The notes under the pieces are model-generated. The model was not told the DNA's origin. It did not search any database and was given only the letters and a program-made list of their open reading frames with translations. From Campylobacter rectus (lineage in GTDB: Bacteria > Campylobacterota > Campylobacteria > Campylobacterales > Campylobacteraceae), in NCBI RefSeq assembly GCF_004803795.1, contig NZ_CP012543.1, positions 2,170,001 through 2,234,000 on the forward strand: a stretch of 64,000 bases of DNA. The letters are read 5' to 3'. Positions 7,926 through 17,916 of this stretch are shown piece after piece (the first letter of the stretch is position 1; each line of letters begins with the position of its first letter). Both the position numbers and the translations under genes were made by a program.

Positions 7926-8282
7926 TTGAAAATATCTTTTGCCAAAATCGCAAATAATCAAATGCCGTTCGAGCTAGGCTTGGATGGGGTAAATTTTAAC
8001 GGCGAATTAAAAAGAATAAGCCAAAATTTAGTTAGCTGTAAAGGCAAAATCGCGGGCAAAATAGCGCATAACTGCGATAGATGCGGCGAAGATATAAATT
8101 TAAAGCTTGATGAAGATGTAAATTTGATATTAAGCGACGGAATTTACAAAGATAAAGAAGAAAATCTCGACGATGCGGTCGAGTTTTTCGACGGTTTTGT
8201 AAATTTAGAAGAAGTATTGACAAGCGAAATAGAAGCTTTTAAGAGCGATTATTTTTATTGCGAAAAATGTAAAAATCTATAA
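7926..8282 (+). CDS. DUF177/YceD-like protein
   Basis: Protein of 118 residues in the position of the conserved DUF177 (YceD) gene that precedes rpmF in many bacteria and whose product is linked to 23S rRNA and ribosome assembly. Two CxxC pairs, HNCDRCGED near residue 50 and YCEKCKNL at the C-terminus, suggest a structural metal site. It uses a TTG start 14 bases after ndk. Acidic overall with a central domain [17 protein letters not shown] that matches the family core. Assignment rests on context plus this core. Confidence 0.8.
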   Translation: MKISFAKIANNQMPFELGLDGVNFNGELKRISQNLVSCKGKIAGKIAHNCDRCGEDINLKLDEDVNLILSDGIYKDKEENLDDAVEFFDGFVNLEEVLTSEIEAFKSDYFYCEKCKNL

Positions 8283-8293
8283 AGGAGAATAAA

Positions 8294-8440
8294 ATGGCAG
8301 TACCTAAACGAAGAGTAAGTCATACTCGCGCGGCAAAGAGAAGAACACACTACAAAGTAACGCTTCCCGTTCCCGTAAAAGACAAAGACGGCTCATGGAA
8401 AATGCCTCACCGCGTAAATAAAACTACCGGAGAGTATTAA
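8294..8440 (+). CDS. rpmF: 50S ribosomal protein L32
   Basis: A 48-residue basic protein that begins [19 protein letters not shown], the invariant L32 start, and ends VNKTTGEY. No zinc-ribbon cysteines are present, so this is the zinc-independent form. An AAAGGAG site precedes the ATG. It lies 11 bases after the DUF177 gene and 5 bases before plsX, the classic arrangement. Confidence 0.97.
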   Translation: MAVPKRRVSHTRAAKRRTHYKVTLPVPVKDKDGSWKMPHRVNKTTGEY

Positions 8441-8445
8441 TACTA

Positions 8446-9435
8446 ATGACCAGCATTTGCATTGACGCGATGGGCGGCGACTTCGGTCCGCAGCCTATTA
8501 TCGGCGGCGTGATCGAGGCTTTAAAAGAAGTAAAATTCGAAGCCGTTTTGGTAGGCGATACGAAAATTTTAGAGAGCCTTATCCCGCACAATTTCAAACA
8601 ATACGTAAAATTTATTCAAGCCGATGAAGTCGTCTCTATGAACGAGGGCGCCACCGATGCGTTAAAGCGAAAAGAAAGCAGTATATTTAAGGCTATCGAG
8701 CTACTTAAAAATAAGCAAACCAAAGCCGTCGTTTCGGCAGGACACAGCGGGGCCACGATGAGCCTTGCCACGCTTCGCGTCGGACGGCTCAAAAACGTCT
8801 CTCGTCCCGCGATAGCGACGCTGATGCCAAACGTAACAGGGGGCAAAACGCTGGTTTTGGACGTCGGTGCAAACGTGGATTGCAAGCCTGAGCATCTGTT
8901 TCAGTTTGCTATAATGGGCGAAGCCTATGCAAAGGAAATTTTAAAGATAAAATCCCCTAAACTAGGGCTTCTTTCAAACGGCGAAGAGAGCAGTAAAGGC
9001 AACGAAGCCACGAAAGAAGCTTTTGCGATGATTTCAAAACTCGATAACTTCGTAGGCAACGCGGAAGGAAATCAGGTTTTTGACGGAAGCGTGGATGTTA
9101 TAATTTGCGACGGATTCGTCGGAAATATCCTTCTAAAAACAAGCGAAGGCGTAGCCGACGCGATAACCAAAATCATAAAAAAACACGTTAAAAAATCCCC
9201 GGTCGCCATAGCGGGTTCGCTTCTAATGAAAAAAGTTTTTAAGACTCTAAAACAGCAAGTCGATTACGACGAATACGGCGGCGCACCGCTGCTGGGCGTC
9301 GAAGGCTGCGTCATCATCAGCCACGGTAAAAGCACGCCTAAAGCCATCAAAAACGCGATATTTCAAGCTCTAAAATTTGCAGACTCGGACATAAACAAAA
9401 TCATCGAAGACGAGCTCTCGCATTTTACCAAATGA
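8446..9435 (+). CDS. plsX: phosphate acyltransferase PlsX
   Basis: Peripheral membrane enzyme of 329 residues that makes acyl-phosphate from acyl-ACP, the substrate of PlsY encoded at 1874. The N-terminal [18 protein letters not shown] and [16 protein letters not shown] near residue 95 are family signatures, and [19 protein letters not shown] and [16 protein letters not shown] follow in the expected order. Full length. It is 5 bases after rpmF and 19 bases before fabH, in a lipid-synthesis operon. Confidence 0.97.
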   Translation: MTSICIDAMGGDFGPQPIIGGVIEALKEVKFEAVLVGDTKILESLIPHNFKQYVKFIQADEVVSMNEGATDALKRKESSIFKAIELLKNKQTKAVVSAGHSGATMSLATLRVGRLKNVSRPAIATLMPNVTGGKTLVLDVGANVDCKPEHLFQFAIMGEAYAKEILKIKSPKLGLLSNGEESSKGNEATKEAFAMISKLDNFVGNAEGNQVFDGSVDVIICDGFVGNILLKTSEGVADAITKIIKKHVKKSPVAIAGSLLMKKVFKTLKQQVDYDEYGGAPLLGVEGCVIISHGKSTPKAIKNAIFQALKFADSDINKIIEDELSHFTK

Positions 9436-9454
9436 AACTACAAAGAAAAATTTA

Positions 9455-10414
9455 ATGCCCAAAGCCTCGCTCATCTCCATAGCCGCATACGCTCCGCCCA
9501 AAATTTTAACGAATTTCGACCTTGAAAAAACCGTAGAAACCAGCGATGAGTGGATAGTTAAGCGCACAGGCATCAGCCAAAGACGCATAGCACAGGATGA
9601 AGACACGAGCGAGCTCGGCACGAAAGCGGCGAAAATAGCGCTTGAAAGAGCGAATTTGACGGCTAAAGATATCGATGCCGTCATCTGCGCCACTATCTCG
9701 CCCGATCATCTTTGCATGCCATCAACCGCCTGCAAGATCGCCAAAAACTTAGGCATCGACGCCGTTACGGCCTTTGATATAAGCGCGGCGTGCACGGGAT
9801 TTATCTACCTGCTCGAGCTTGCAAAATCTCTAGTAGAAAGCGGCGGTAAAAAAAACGTGCTTATAATCGGAGCCGAAAAACTAAGCAAGATCGTAGATTG
9901 GACGGATAGGGCGACTTGCATACTCTTTGGCGACGGAGCGGGTGCAGCGGTCGTGAGCGGACGCGAATCAAACGAGATCATAGACGTTCACACGGCAGCC
10001 GATGGCAACTACGCAAATTTACTCATCACGCCCGGCGGAGACGAGAGATTTATCAAGATGTCCGGCAACGAAGTCTTTAAAATCGCCGTCCAGACGCTAA
10101 CCAAAGATGTCGTAAATATCCTGGATAAAAACCGAATCTCAAGCGATAAAGTCGATCTTTTTATCCCGCATCAGGCAAATTTACGCATCATCGAAGCCGT
10201 AAAACAAAGACTAAATTTCACGAACGAGCAATGCGTCGTAACGGTCGGAAAATACGGCAACACAAGCTCGGCCTCCATACCGATGGCGATGAACGAAGCA
10301 TATGAAGCGGGCAGGCTCAAAAAAGGCGATTTGATTTTACTGGATGCATTCGGCGGCGGCTTCACGTGGGGTTCGGCGCTGTTAAAATTCGGCGGCGAAA
10401 ACTACGGCAAATAG
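9455..10414 (+). CDS. fabH: beta-ketoacyl-ACP synthase III
   Basis: Starts type II fatty acid synthesis by condensing acetyl-CoA with malonyl-ACP. The 319-residue sequence has the catalytic triad: C113 in ISAACTGF, the histidine in [10 protein letters not shown] and the asparagine in [12 protein letters not shown]. The [12 protein letters not shown] segment near residue 30 and the C-terminal [14 protein letters not shown] are also typical. Last gene of the ndk operon. No obvious terminator hairpin follows. Confidence 0.97.
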   Translation: MPKASLISIAAYAPPKILTNFDLEKTVETSDEWIVKRTGISQRRIAQDEDTSELGTKAAKIALERANLTAKDIDAVICATISPDHLCMPSTACKIAKNLGIDAVTAFDISAACTGFIYLLELAKSLVESGGKKNVLIIGAEKLSKIVDWTDRATCILFGDGAGAAVVSGRESNEIIDVHTAADGNYANLLITPGGDERFIKMSGNEVFKIAVQTLTKDVVNILDKNRISSDKVDLFIPHQANLRIIEAVKQRLNFTNEQCVVTVGKYGNTSSASIPMAMNEAYEAGRLKKGDLILLDAFGGGFTWGSALLKFGGENYGK

Positions 10415-10789
10415 TCTCACCCGGCGCAACTGCTTTTAAGATAATCCAAATTCCTAATACGTTTTGTAACTATAATTTTCCATATTACGCGTTAAACTTT
10501 AAAGCTGCTTTTTTATTTTAAAATTTTACAGACTTTTTAACACCTGCCGTTAGCCTGTCAAAACACCAACACTCTGAAACGATAATGTGCAAGCTTGCGG
10601 GCAAATTTAGTCCGTCTTTTATAATCACGCAAAATACCGGATGCGGCGTTTTGCGCAAAATAACAGCGGTTAAATTTATCGCCAAATAACCGAGCTCGAA
10701 TATTTTTCATAGGATTGTTTTCATCAAATTTTTATTAAATTTAGCCGAGTGCGGATATAATAAGCCAATCAATACAAAAAGTAGAATAA
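10415..10789 (+). other. spacer between fabH and the DUF2920 gene
   Basis: 375 bases without a gene. It contains a TATAAT at 10471-10476 of unknown use and the likely promoter of the next gene at 10756. Nothing else recognised. Confidence 0.5.
10756..10761 (+). promoter_or_regulatory. -10 element upstream of the DUF2920 gene
   Basis: TATAAT preceded by GGA, 28 bases before the ATG at 10790. A good sigma-70-type -10 with a conventional spacing to the start. Confidence 0.6.
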
Positions 10790-12025
10790 ATGATAATAAA
10801 CAAAACATACGAAATTCCATCCTGCGACGACGTAGAGCTTGGCGTAAAGCGAGAATCCGTGTTAGAATTTAAGCTATGCTACGACGATGAAAAGGCGATC
10901 AGGGCCCTTGTTTTTATAGTGCCCGGTCTTGGCGGCGATGCGAACGAAAACTATAGAGAGCGCTTAGCGCAATTCGTAGCTAGCGAATTTGAAGTAGCCG
11001 TAGCGAGTGTGAATTATCACTGCATCGGCAACAGGCCTCAAACCGGAGCGACGTATTTTTTAGACGAGATCGACAAAATCATCCTTAAAAATAAATGCCT
11101 GAAAATCGGAATAAAAGCCCCGGACTACATAGCCGACTACTTTTTGTTAAAGCTAGACGACGAGATAACTGCGAGAAAAAATAACGGCATTTTACCCGGC
11201 GACTTTAAGCTGGAAATCTCACTTACGCTACAACCGACTAAAAACGAATATCAAAATTTCGGCGTTATGCAAGCCCAAGACGTGATAAATGCCGCGCTTT
11301 TTATCAAAGCAAACCCGCCGTTTAAACCCGCGACCGATATAAACGAGCTACCCGTAGTCTTAGTCGGCAGTTCGCACGGCGCCTACATAAATGCTTTGGC
11401 GGCAAAATTTGCGCCATGGTTAATAGACGGCCTCATCGACAATAGTAGCTACGCAAAGCTCTTTTGGGAGCTTATCGGATTTGGCAAGGAGGTCAATTAT
11501 CTTAAATTTTACGGATATTCGACCGATACGCACTTTGACAACATCCTAGTTTATGTCTCCGACAAAACTATGTGGACGTTAAACGAGTCCTCGCCCAACT
11601 ACTTCTCTCAAGCGCATGAAGACATAAGAAACATATTAAATATCGAACACTTAAAAATCCAAAGCGCATACCCGAAGCCTATTTACGTCGGCTATCACTG
11701 CGCCGTAAGCGACCACTGCGCGCCGCCCGAAGAAAAAAGCGAGCTCTACGACAAACTGCAAAAGCTCGGCTTTGACGCGACCTTATATATGATAAAAGAC
11801 GAGAGCGAACTTGACGGCAGATTTCTCAAAAAGCTAACGCACGGCCTGGATATGTCCATCAAGCTTTTGATCGCCAAGGAGCTGCCGCCGATGCTAGAAA
11901 AGATAGCCTCCCGCAAGAAACAAATTTGCGAGAATAAAAGCATAAGCTATATTTCAGACGATTTGGAATACAAATTTTTCGAGGCGGACGGTAAGATAAA
12001 TTTACAGGTCAAAAAACAAATTTAG
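10790..12025 (+). CDS. DUF2920 family protein, alpha/beta-hydrolase-like
   Basis: Protein of 411 residues of the Campylobacter DUF2920 family (the 617 family of C. jejuni), found near flagellin-glycosylation loci there but of unproven activity. The fold looks like an alpha/beta hydrolase: an oxyanion-type loop VFIVPGLGGDANENYRERLA near residue 45 and a nucleophile-elbow GSSHGAYINALA near residue 197. A conserved HTDTHF-like segment appears here as STDTHFDN. The tract lacks the poly-G run that phase-varies some family members. It is monocistronic, with a promoter before it and a terminator that includes its stop codon. It could act on a sugar or peptide ester; that is a guess. Confidence 0.8.
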   Translation: MIINKTYEIPSCDDVELGVKRESVLEFKLCYDDEKAIRALVFIVPGLGGDANENYRERLAQFVASEFEVAVASVNYHCIGNRPQTGATYFLDEIDKIILKNKCLKIGIKAPDYIADYFLLKLDDEITARKNNGILPGDFKLEISLTLQPTKNEYQNFGVMQAQDVINAALFIKANPPFKPATDINELPVVLVGSSHGAYINALAAKFAPWLIDGLIDNSSYAKLFWELIGFGKEVNYLKFYGYSTDTHFDNILVYVSDKTMWTLNESSPNYFSQAHEDIRNILNIEHLKIQSAYPKPIYVGYHCAVSDHCAPPEEKSELYDKLQKLGFDATLYMIKDESELDGRFLKKLTHGLDMSIKLLIAKELPPMLEKIASRKKQICENKSISYISDDLEYKFFEADGKINLQVKKQI

Positions 12026-12060
12026 CCGACTCGGTCGCATTTTGGCTAAATTTGTTTTTT
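12011..12060 (+). terminator. terminator overlapping the DUF2920 stop codon
   Basis: Stem CAAATTTAGCC (12017-12027) / GGCTAAATTTG (12044-12054), extended by A6 on the left and T6 on the right to 17 pairs, with a 16-base loop. The TAG stop codon lies inside the left arm, and AAATTT forms the core of the stem. Confidence 0.88.
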
Positions 12061-12352
12061 GTAGACATTTGCCGAGCTAGCGCACGAAACGCAAAATTTA
12101 AGGCGACATTTTTTACGGTTTATGATTTTAATGACGGCTAGTTAAATTTTACGGCACCAGTCAAAAAGCCTTGCAAAGGCGGCTTGTAAATATTTACGCT
12201 AAGCGAGCGAAGAGTAAATTTAGCGCTAAATTTAAAGGGTCGTAACTACTGCTTCGTCGATTTGATCTCGCCGCGTCTATTTCCTACTCTCTTAAAAACG
12301 GCGCGCTTGAGCGGGTTTAACGCCAAAACACAGCAAGGCCCCCCTACCGCTA
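12061..12352. other. spacer between terminator and pseudogene
   Basis: About 290 bases with several AAATTT words and no gene. A C6 run lies at about 12339-12344. Nothing else supported. Confidence 0.5.
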
Positions 12353-13124
12353 CTACTCCAAACTAAAAAACCGCCTCATCTTGCGCTTCCAGTCGTCTTT
12401 TGATATTTCCGTGTCGTTTGCATCGTCGCTCCGGATCTCGTGTTTGTCCTCAAAAAATATCGCCGACCTTTGAGCTTGTGGCATAAATTTCGTCTTGTCC
12501 TCCACGGGGATTTTGTTGCCCCAAAAAACCGTAGCAGCTCAAAATAATCATCCTTGCTGTAGCAATTTACCAAAATAATTTCTATTTTTCATCCTGATGA
12601 CGAAATTTTTACGCAGTAACCACAGCGGTTCGCCGGTTTTTTAGTTTATAAATTTTAACGGTAGCGCAAATATCAAATACACTAAAAGATACCTTATAAA
12701 GTCCTTCGTTTTGTTAAAATGCACGCCGATTGACGATTTTTTATAGAGCTGATACGGGGTAAAAAGTGAAATCTGCCGTATCAGCTATCAAGCTCGCTGA
12801 TAACGCAAAAATAGACCTTTTCCGCATCCTTTGCGAGCGCGACTTTTTCATCGCTCTTTACTTTATCTACGTAAATATACTGCCCGAAAATCTAAAAAAG
12901 CTTGGTTTTTATTTGAAAACTCGCGGCACGAAGACGTAAGTATTATGCAAGGCAAACAACAAAAGGCCGATTAATAGCGCAATCATACAAATGCGAAATA
13001 AAAGCGTAGCATCGCCAAAAACAATTATAAAAACACCAAACGCGAAAAGAATAATATGCCAACCTGCCAAAAACAGTGCGCCGTAGTCGTTTATGATTAT
13101 GAGATTTTCGTCGTAGTTTCTCAA
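12353..13124 (-). pseudogene. decayed membrane-protein gene with several frameshifts
   Basis: Five coding-like segments in successive different frames line up on the minus strand as one broken gene. From a TTG at 13124: RNYDENLIIINDYGALF and two membrane helices up to YVFVPRVFK (12909 stop); then IFGQYIYVDKVKSDEKVALA..CVISELDS; then YQLYKKSSIGVHFNKTKDFI with a third helix; then TGEPLWLLRKNFVIRMKNR; then NCYSKDDYFELLRFF, and after a one-base shift in T6G4, NKIPVEDKTKFMPQAQ..RKMRRFFSLE and a stop at 12353. Codon use in each segment resembles neighbouring genes. The intact ancestor would be a membrane-anchored protein of roughly 240 residues that I do not recognise. The multiple shifts argue against a sequencing error. 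Confidence 0.72.
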
Positions 13125-13179
13125 ATTTTTCCAAATTTTGCTTCACGCGGTCAAATTTAAAAATGCACAATAAAAGGCG

Positions 13180-13394
13180 GACGCGAGCTAAATTTAGCCC
13201 TAAATATTTGCTAAATTTAACTAGGTAAATTTAAAATCGGCTCGCCGTAAAACCAAAGAAATTTAAGCAGCCGCCCTCAAGCCAAAGCCGCTTAAATTTG
13301 AGTAAAAAGCAAAATTTAACGCACCGCCGAATTTAGCCTCGGGCTTAAATTTACCCGAAGCAAAGCCAAACTCGCGCGACGCGTCCAGCCAAAT
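13180..13394. repeat. dense AAATTT cluster
   Basis: The hexamer palindrome AAATTT occurs about eight times in roughly 210 bases downstream of serC, usually as TAAATTTA, TAAATTTG or CAAATTTA. No hairpin terminator is obvious. See the findings for the wider pattern. Confidence 0.6.
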
Positions 13395-14471
13395 TTACCC
13401 GTTTTTCCTCGCAAATTCTTTCATAAACTCAGCCAAAGTCCGCACGTTTTCGATACTTACGGCATTGTATATCGAGGCCCTGATACCGCCTACGTGACGG
13501 TGTCCTTTTAGTCCCAGCATGCCCGCACTTTCGGACTCGGAGATAAAGGCCGCCTCCAGCTCGCGGTTTGCGATGGTAAAGCTAACGTTCATCAGCGAGC
13601 GGCTATCTTTTTGCGCGTGACCTTTGTAAAAGCCGCCAGAACCGTCGATCGCGCCGTAAAGCAGCGCCGCCTTTTGCTCATTGATCCGGTCTACGCCCGC
13701 TAGACCGCCCTGTTCTTGCACCCAGCCCAGCGTCAAATTTAGCAGATATATGCCAAACGTCGGCGGCGTGTTGTATAGCGACGCAGCGTTAGCGTGCGTG
13801 TCGTAGCGAAGCATCGTCGGAGTGCGCTCCATGCAGGCTCGTTCTAGCAGGTCCTTGCGGATGATGACGACGGTTACGCCGCTTGGGCCGGCATTTTTCT
13901 GCGCGCCGCCGTATAGCAGCCCCACGTCCGTGAAATCAATCGGCCGCGAGAAAAAATCGCTCGACGCATCGACTACTAGCGGAGCTTTGGAGCGAGGCAG
14001 CTCGCGGTACTGCGTGCCGTAGATGGTGTTGTTCGTGCAGACGTAGCCGTATGCGGCGTCATCACTAAATTTAACCTCAGGGATGCGGTCGTAGGAGGTT
14101 TCCTTGCTGCTGGCGACTACTTCGTAGGATACGCCGACATTTGCGGCCTCTTTTATCGCCTTGCTAGTCCATACGCCCGTGTCTGCGTACTGCGCGACGC
14201 CTTTGGCGGCTAAATTTAGCGGTATCATCGCAAACTGCAAATGCGCGCCCCCTTGCAAAAATAGCACGTCAAATTCCTCGCCGATGCCGTATAGCTCGCG
14301 TGCCTTCGCCATCGCGCCGTAGTGCACCTCTTCGTAAATTTTACTTCGGTGGCTGATTTCCATTATCGAAAAGCCCTTGCCCTGATAGTCCGTGAGCTCG
14401 TTTTGCGCGCGCTCAAGCACGCTAAGAGGCAGAGCCGAAGGTCCCGCGCTAAAATTTAGCTTTCTATTCAT
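13395..14471 (-). CDS. serC: phosphoserine aminotransferase
   Basis: Pyridoxal-phosphate enzyme of 358 residues that makes phosphoserine from 3-phosphohydroxypyruvate in serine synthesis, and serves in pyridoxal phosphate synthesis; SerB at 41324 does the next serine step. The N-terminus [20 protein letters not shown] is diagnostic and the PLP lysine lies in [18 protein letters not shown]. The C-terminal [19 protein letters not shown] is typical. The ATG at 14471 has an AAAGGAG site upstream; an ATG five codons earlier would leave that site inside the gene. Monocistronic, divergent from the CYTH-CHAD gene. Confidence 0.96.
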   Translation of the reverse strand: MNRKLNFSAGPSALPLSVLERAQNELTDYQGKGFSIMEISHRSKIYEEVHYGAMAKARELYGIGEEFDVLFLQGGAHLQFAMIPLNLAAKGVAQYADTGVWTSKAIKEAANVGVSYEVVASSKETSYDRIPEVKFSDDAAYGYVCTNNTIYGTQYRELPRSKAPLVVDASSDFFSRPIDFTDVGLLYGGAQKNAGPSGVTVVIIRKDLLERACMERTPTMLRYDTHANAASLYNTPPTFGIYLLNLTLGWVQEQGGLAGVDRINEQKAALLYGAIDGSGGFYKGHAQKDSRSLMNVSFTIANRELEAAFISESESAGMLGLKGHRHVGGIRASIYNAVSIENVRTLAEFMKEFARKNG

Positions 14472-14614
14472 CCAAACTCCTTTCAAATTTGAGCTGATTT
14501 TAGCGTTATTTGCGTTAAAAAATCATTTTGCGTCGCAAGGGCGGCGGCAAAAGGACGCAAATTTTACACTTTAAGCTACCTTTTGATACAATTTTTCATA
14601 TTAAGGAGCGAAAT

Positions 14615-16033
14615 TTGATAGAGATCGAGCGTAAATTTATCCTGCGTGACGCCGCCGTCATAAGCGAGCTAAAGGCCCGCGACATCGGCACCGAGCAAAA
14701 AGAGGTGACGCAAATTTACGTCAAAATCACTCCGCTTGAGGAGATTAGATTTCGCGAGGCTTCGGGCGTTTTTACGATCACGCAAAAATCAGGCATCGGT
14801 CTAGCGCGCGAGGAAAATGAGAGCGAAACGGACGCCAAAAGCTTTAAAAAAGCCCTAAAAAACGTAGTCGCCGCTCCGATAAAAAAGACGAGATTTTTAT
14901 TTCGGCTTGATGGCGCTGCTTGCAACGTCGATATTTTTCACGGCGCTTTAGAGGGGCTTGTGACTTTAGAGGCCGAGTTTGCTAGCGAGCGCGAGGCGGC
15001 GGAGTTTAACCCGCCCGAGTTTATCGCCGCGCACATAGCTAGCGAGGTCACGGAGGATGAGCGCTATAAAAATAAAAATTTAGCGCTTTTTGGCTTGCCG
15101 CAGGGCAAATTTGACGCACAAAAGAGCATTGAGATTTTACAAAACAGCCCGGAGCTGGAGCTAAATTTACCGAGCTACATCGGCGCGATGGATGCGATGC
15201 GGACGGTGTTTTTTCAGATTTTTACGATGCTTGGCAAACGCCTAAACGAATACGCAAGCTCTAGCGATGCCGAGGCGCTACACCAGATCCGCATAAATTT
15301 GCGCAAAACCCGCTCTTTGCTCAAACTTTTCACTCTCGTTTTCGACCGAAAAACGGCTTGCTATTTTCTGCTAAATTTTAAAAAACTAGCCGAGCTAACT
15401 AATCAAAAGCGCGATATAGACGTATTTTGCGAGTTTTTGCAAAGGCAAAAAGGCTTTGAGGCGATAGCTAGCGAGCTGGAAAATTTAAGCAAAACTCTAG
15501 CCCAAAGCGTCCAAGCCGAGCTACAAAGCGACGAAGCGAACGAAATTTTGCGCGACTGGGAGGTATTTTTACGCGAGGGGAGCGACTTTTTTAAAGGCGA
15601 GCTAGGAGACGCGCCGATAAAAAAACTCGCCGCAAAATCCATGAGAGCTCAAATTTTACGCCTTAAAAAATCTCTCTCGAATTTGAGCCAAACCACCGAA
15701 AACGCACAGTTTCATAAGTGTCGCATCGAGATAAAAAGGCTGAGATACTTAAGCGAGATTTTCGGCAGCGGTTTTGACTTCCCTGCGGCTAGAAAATGCT
15801 TTAAAAAGACCAAAATTTTACAAGAAGTTTTCGGCTCGCTGCAAGACGCCGACGTCTGGCTGGGGCTATTTGCATATATAAAAATAGGCGCCCAAGAGAA
15901 GCGCCTGGACAAGCTTCAGAGCAAAATTTACAAAAAAATCTACGAGCTACGAAGCGAAATTTTGGACTCAAAGCCTAAAATTTTAAAAAGCCTCACAAAG
16001 CTTTCGCACGGCTTAAAAATCTACTATATCTAA
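14615..16033 (+). CDS. CYTH-CHAD domain protein
   Basis: Protein of 472 residues with an N-terminal CYTH (triphosphate tunnel) domain and a C-terminal CHAD domain rich in conserved histidine and arginine. The signature IEIERKFIL starts the protein (ExExK motif). CHAD signatures follow: EALHQIRINLRKTRSLLKLF near residue 225 and a second half with FHKCRIEIKRLRYLSEIFG near residue 365. CYTH enzymes hydrolyse inorganic triphosphate, and CHAD domains bind polyphosphate, so a polyphosphate role is inferred. The TTG start at 14615 is chosen because an AAGGAG site lies 6 bases upstream and the family motif begins at residue 2. It begins an operon with menG and xseA. Confidence 0.9.
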   Translation: MIEIERKFILRDAAVISELKARDIGTEQKEVTQIYVKITPLEEIRFREASGVFTITQKSGIGLAREENESETDAKSFKKALKNVVAAPIKKTRFLFRLDGAACNVDIFHGALEGLVTLEAEFASEREAAEFNPPEFIAAHIASEVTEDERYKNKNLALFGLPQGKFDAQKSIEILQNSPELELNLPSYIGAMDAMRTVFFQIFTMLGKRLNEYASSSDAEALHQIRINLRKTRSLLKLFTLVFDRKTACYFLLNFKKLAELTNQKRDIDVFCEFLQRQKGFEAIASELENLSKTLAQSVQAELQSDEANEILRDWEVFLREGSDFFKGELGDAPIKKLAAKSMRAQILRLKKSLSNLSQTTENAQFHKCRIEIKRLRYLSEIFGSGFDFPAARKCFKKTKILQEVFGSLQDADVWLGLFAYIKIGAQEKRLDKLQSKIYKKIYELRSEILDSKPKILKSLTKLSHGLKIYYI

Positions 16034-16042
16034 AGAGAAAAA

Positions 16043-16759
16043 ATGGAAAAACAAGAAAAAATAGTTCAAATGTTTAACGACATCGCGCCCACCTACGACC
16101 TAGCAAACCGCGTGCTGAGCATGGGTGCGGACGTGAGCTGGCGCAAGATCGCCTGCAAAACGGTTCTAAGCAATTTCAAAGACTCAAGCGTAAATATCGT
16201 AGACGTCGCATGCGGCACGGGCGATATGATGGGCTTTTGGCAAAAGACGGCTGGCGAGTTTAACGCAAAAATCGAAAATCTAATCGGCATCGATCCCTCA
16301 AGCGGCATGCTCGCAGTCGCTAAGCAAAAATTTCCCGAGTTTAAATTTATCGAGGCGCTAGCCACGCAAACGACGCTTGATAGCGGCTCGATGGACGTGC
16401 TAAGCATCAGCTACGGCATCAGAAACGTGGTCGAAAGGGGGGCCGCGCTAAGAGAGTTTAACAGGGTGCTAAAAACGGGCGGATACGTCGTAGTGCTAGA
16501 ATTTACTAAGCGCAAAAAAAGCGGCCTTCTCACTGGCGCTCGCGACTTTTATCTAAGCAAAATTTTGCCTAAAATAGGCGGCTTTATCTCCAAAAATCAA
16601 GAAGCCTACGAGTACCTGCCAAGCTCGATCGAGGGCTTTTTAGACGCCAAAAGCTTTGCGGACGAACTAGCTGCCGCGGGCTTTGAGATGCGCCTTTGCA
16701 AGGGCTTTTCGATGGATATTTCTACTCTTTTCATCGCGCAAAAGGCGCGTGAGTGCTAA
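16043..16759 (+). CDS. ubiE: demethylmenaquinone methyltransferase
   Basis: SAM-dependent methyltransferase of 238 residues for the last step of menaquinone synthesis, the only quinone of Campylobacter respiratory chains (also called menG). The N-terminus QMFNDIAPTYDLANRVLSMG and SAM-binding VDVACGTGDMM near residue 55 are characteristic, and SISYGIRNVVERGAAL is the family motif II. Start is 9 bases after the CYTH-CHAD gene; its stop overlaps the xseA start by 7 bases. A G6 run at 16437-16442 is within a codon-normal stretch. Confidence 0.95.
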   Translation: MEKQEKIVQMFNDIAPTYDLANRVLSMGADVSWRKIACKTVLSNFKDSSVNIVDVACGTGDMMGFWQKTAGEFNAKIENLIGIDPSSGMLAVAKQKFPEFKFIEALATQTTLDSGSMDVLSISYGIRNVVERGAALREFNRVLKTGGYVVVLEFTKRKKSGLLTGARDFYLSKILPKIGGFISKNQEAYEYLPSSIEGFLDAKSFADELAAAGFEMRLCKGFSMDISTLFIAQKAREC

Positions 16760-17916
16760 GCGTCAGCGAGCTAAACGAGCAGGCCAAAACGCTGCTTGAG
16801 ACGACGTTTTCCTACGTCGAAGTGGGGGGCGAGATCTCTCGGCTCGTTAAACACGGCTCCGGACACTGGTACTTCACGCTAAAAGACGAAAAGGCCGCGA
16901 TCTCGGCGGTCATTTATAAATTTAACGCCGCCAAGCTCAAATTTGACGTCGCAGACGGCATGAAAGTCGCTCTCTACGGCAAAATTTCGCTCTACTCGCC
17001 AAGCGGCAGCTATCAGTTTATCGCAACTCTCATACGCCCAAGCGGCGAAGGCGAGCTCGAGCTTGCATTTAAGCAGCTAAAAGCGCGGCTTGAGAGCGAA
17101 GGGCTTTTTGATATCTCGCGCAAAAAGCCACTACCTAAATTTCCCCGCAAGATCGCGCTAGTGACGTCAAAAACCTCGGCCGCGCTGCAAGACATGCTGC
17201 GTATCGCTTCGCAGCGCTGGGCGCCGGCGGAAATCATAGTTTTTGACTCGCTAACGCAAGGCGAAACCGCGCCCGCCTCGCTCATACGCGCCCTAAAAAG
17301 AGCCGATACAAGCGGTGCGGATGCGATCGTGCTGGCACGCGGAGGCGGTAGTAGAGAGGATCTATGGTGCTTTAACGACGAAAATCTAGCCCGCGAGATC
17401 TACGCGGCGCGCACGCCCGTGATATCGGCCGTCGGACACGAGATTGATTACGTCATCAGCGATTTTGCGGCAGACTTTCGCGCTCCGACACCAAGCGCGG
17501 CGATGGCTGCGCTACTGCCCGATGCAGGCGAGCTAATGCAGAGCATAGACAGGCTAAGCGAGGCGGCGGACGCGGCCTTTATGCGCGTTTGGGAGCGTAA
17601 ATTTAACGCTCTAGCCATGATGAGAGCGAGATTTTCTCAGGCGAGTTTAGAGCAAAAAATCGCTCGCAAAGAGCAAATTTTGCTAAATTTAAGGCAGGTT
17701 TTAGACGCCGCCGCGCAAACTAAGCTGCTCAAATTTGAAAACGCGCTAAAACTAGCTCGCGCCGCATATGCGCAGCAAGAGTCGTTTTTCGCACAGATTT
17801 CAAATTTCGTCCGAGTACAAAAGGACGGCAAAACGGTAAATCTAAGCGAGCTAAAACCCGGCGACCGCATCGCGCTAAGCTCGGTAAACGCAAGCAAAGA
17901 GGCGGAGATTTTGTAA
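16753..17916 (+). CDS. xseA: exodeoxyribonuclease VII large subunit
   Basis: Catalytic subunit of exonuclease VII, a single-strand-specific nuclease, 387 residues. An OB-fold at residues 1-100 (LSVSELNEQAKTLLETTFSY, then HGSGHWYFTLKDEKAAISAV) is followed by the catalytic core with LVTSKTSAALQDML and VLARGGGSREDLWCFNDE, then VGHEIDYVISDFAADFRAPT. The C-terminal helical region is short, so the protein is at the low end of the family size. It starts with GTG overlapping the ubiE stop. No xseB is in the window. Confidence 0.95.
   Translation: MLSVSELNEQAKTLLETTFSYVEVGGEISRLVKHGSGHWYFTLKDEKAAISAVIYKFNAAKLKFDVADGMKVALYGKISLYSPSGSYQFIATLIRPSGEGELELAFKQLKARLESEGLFDISRKKPLPKFPRKIALVTSKTSAALQDMLRIASQRWAPAEIIVFDSLTQGETAPASLIRALKRADTSGADAIVLARGGGSREDLWCFNDENLAREIYAARTPVISAVGHEIDYVISDFAADFRAPTPSAAMAALLPDAGELMQSIDRLSEAADAAFMRVWERKFNALAMMRARFSQASLEQKIARKEQILLNLRQVLDAAAQTKLLKFENALKLARAAYAQQESFFAQISNFVRVQKDGKTVNLSELKPGDRIALSSVNASKEAEIL

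Noticed and set aside
12376-12573. 65-codon minus-strand frame as an independent gene
   Set aside because: Its second half is out of frame with clearly coding-like sequence; better explained as part of the 12353-13124 pseudogene.
16434-16444. G6 run in ubiE as a phase-variation site
   Set aside because: Too short for hypermutation and within a well-conserved frame.
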